Shown in pieces: positions 12,321 to 12,818 of a stretch of DNA of 12,818 nt. Below the pieces are notes generated by a model that was not told the DNA's origin, ran no database searches, and saw only the letters and a program-made list of their open reading frames with translations. Every line of letters begins with the position of its first letter. The stretch's first letter is position 1. The position numbers were made by a program, and so were the translations under genes. The stretch spans positions 1 to 12,818 of the forward strand of contig JAFTNI010000171.1 in the NCBI GenBank assembly GCA_017451975.1, written 5' to 3'. Source of the DNA: Clostridia bacterium (lineage in GTDB: Bacteria; Bacillota; Clostridia; Oscillospirales; CAG-272).

Positions 12321-12363
12321 CACAAAACGAGCCTGCAAATTGACTTTGCAGGCTCATTTTGTG
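12321..12363. terminator. Bidirectional terminator between RM gene and recombinase
   Basis: 19-bp stem (12321-12339 with 12345-12363) with a single A/C mismatch and a 5-nt loop. The GC core is GAGCCTGC/GCAGGCTC, with A-rich left and T-rich right flanks. It can end transcription from both converging genes. Confidence 0.85.
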
Positions 12364-12374
12364 CCTTTTCTGGT

Positions 12375-12818
12375 TTATATAACTGAATTTAATGCAGACT
12401 TCATTCCCGTAACCATTGCCTCTGCGGAGTTCAGCTTGGAGTTATAAGCCAAATGCGCGTAGATATTCGCGTTTGTGCTGAAATCGGAGTAACCGAGCCA
12501 TTCTTGTATTTGCTTCATCGGCACGCCGTTTTTTAAGAGCATAGAAGCGCAGGTATGACGTAGGTCGTGAAATCGTATGTGCCGCATACCGTGACGTGCC
12601 AGAAGCTTCGGAAACGCTTCTGTGACGTAGTTTGGCGGAATGATATTCCCCATTTCATCGACGCAAATATAATCGAGATATTTGGTGTTATAGCAGTTGC
12701 CGCACACCCTCTTGCATTCCTCTTGCATCTCCCATCTTTGCAAAAGCATTTCTCTGAACTGCGGTATCAAAGGAAGTGTTCTGCGGCTCGACTTGGTTTT
12801 CGTTGTATCGGTCGCCAC
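12375..12818 (-). CDS. Tyrosine recombinase/integrase, C-terminal part
   Basis: The coding frame is open to the window edge, so only the last 147 residues of the catalytic domain are present; the true start and the first catalytic arginine lie beyond 12818. The visible KSSRRTLPL strand, the HIRFHDLRHTCASMLL motif (H84 and R87 of the fragment), the WLGYSD box (tyrosine Y110 where most integrases have histidine) and NIYAHL with nucleophile Y120 are in canonical order and spacing. Such enzymes integrate, excise or invert DNA between short core sites. A cysteine-bearing segment, CKRVCGNCYNTKYLDYICVD, precedes the HxLR box. The gene converges on the RM gene, with the 21-bp repeat between them, an arrangement in which an attachment site is often found just past the int stop. 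Whether it is phage- or conjugative-element-derived cannot be told. Confidence 0.9.
   Translation of the reverse strand: MATDTTKTKSSRRTLPLIPQFREMLLQRWEMQEECKRVCGNCYNTKYLDYICVDEMGNIIPPNYVTEAFPKLLARHGMRHIRFHDLRHTCASMLLKNGVPMKQIQEWLGYSDFSTNANIYAHLAYNSKLNSAEAMVTGMKSALNSVI

Noticed and set aside
1..12818. CRISPR array or replication origin
   Set aside because: No regularly spaced direct repeats and no clustered DnaA boxes were seen on either strand.

Overview
The window looks like a chromosomal segment of a mid-GC Firmicute, most likely a gut-type member of the Clostridia. RNase M5, Mini-RNase III, a HolA/PncC/GlyA cluster, a lepA-hemW pair, strong AGGAGG-type ribosome binding sites and sigma-A promoters all point that way. 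The housekeeping genes share one codon style (CGC arginine, GGC glycine, many GCG/CTC codons). The last 3.5 kb is visibly more A/T-rich and looks acquired.

Layout: (1) 1-873, the 3' end of a GH2 beta-galactosidase on the plus strand, closed by a symmetrical hairpin (877-910) that also stops the minus-strand operon coming the other way. (2) 965-5670, a minus-strand run read right to left: glyA, pncC, holA, rnmV (RNase M5), a GtrA-family membrane protein, mrnC (Mini-III) and a small XRE-type regulator. The last three joints of the core (holA/rnmV, rnmV/gtrA, gtrA/mrnC) are stop/start overlaps, so the two rRNA-maturation RNases and a clamp-loader subunit are probably translationally coupled. (3) 5671-5874, a divergent control region with back-to-back promoters for glyA and lepA. 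(4) 5875-8873, lepA and hemW, followed by a terminator. (5) 8930-9312, a perfect-consensus promoter, a broken tRNA-Ser copy carrying a structured insert of about 110 nt in its D-loop, then an intact tRNA-Ser(CGA) with a terminator. (6) 9469-12225, a single-polypeptide restriction-modification enzyme (PD-(D/E)xK nuclease, N6-adenine methyltransferase and one target-recognition domain) under its own strong promoter. (7) 12321-12818, a bidirectional terminator and the C-terminal part of a tyrosine recombinase that runs off the window.

The most unusual part is 8930-12320. The same 21-bp sequence (20/21 identical) occurs just after the tRNA-Ser and, in inverted orientation, just after the restriction-modification gene, so it brackets that gene. 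A tyrosine recombinase gene lies directly beyond the second copy. The tRNA-side copy forms a core-site-like inverted repeat (GGCGAT, 9 bp, ATCGCC). This suggests a recombinase-linked defence cassette beside a tRNA hotspot. Whether the repeats are attachment sites, inversion sites or remnants cannot be decided from this window.
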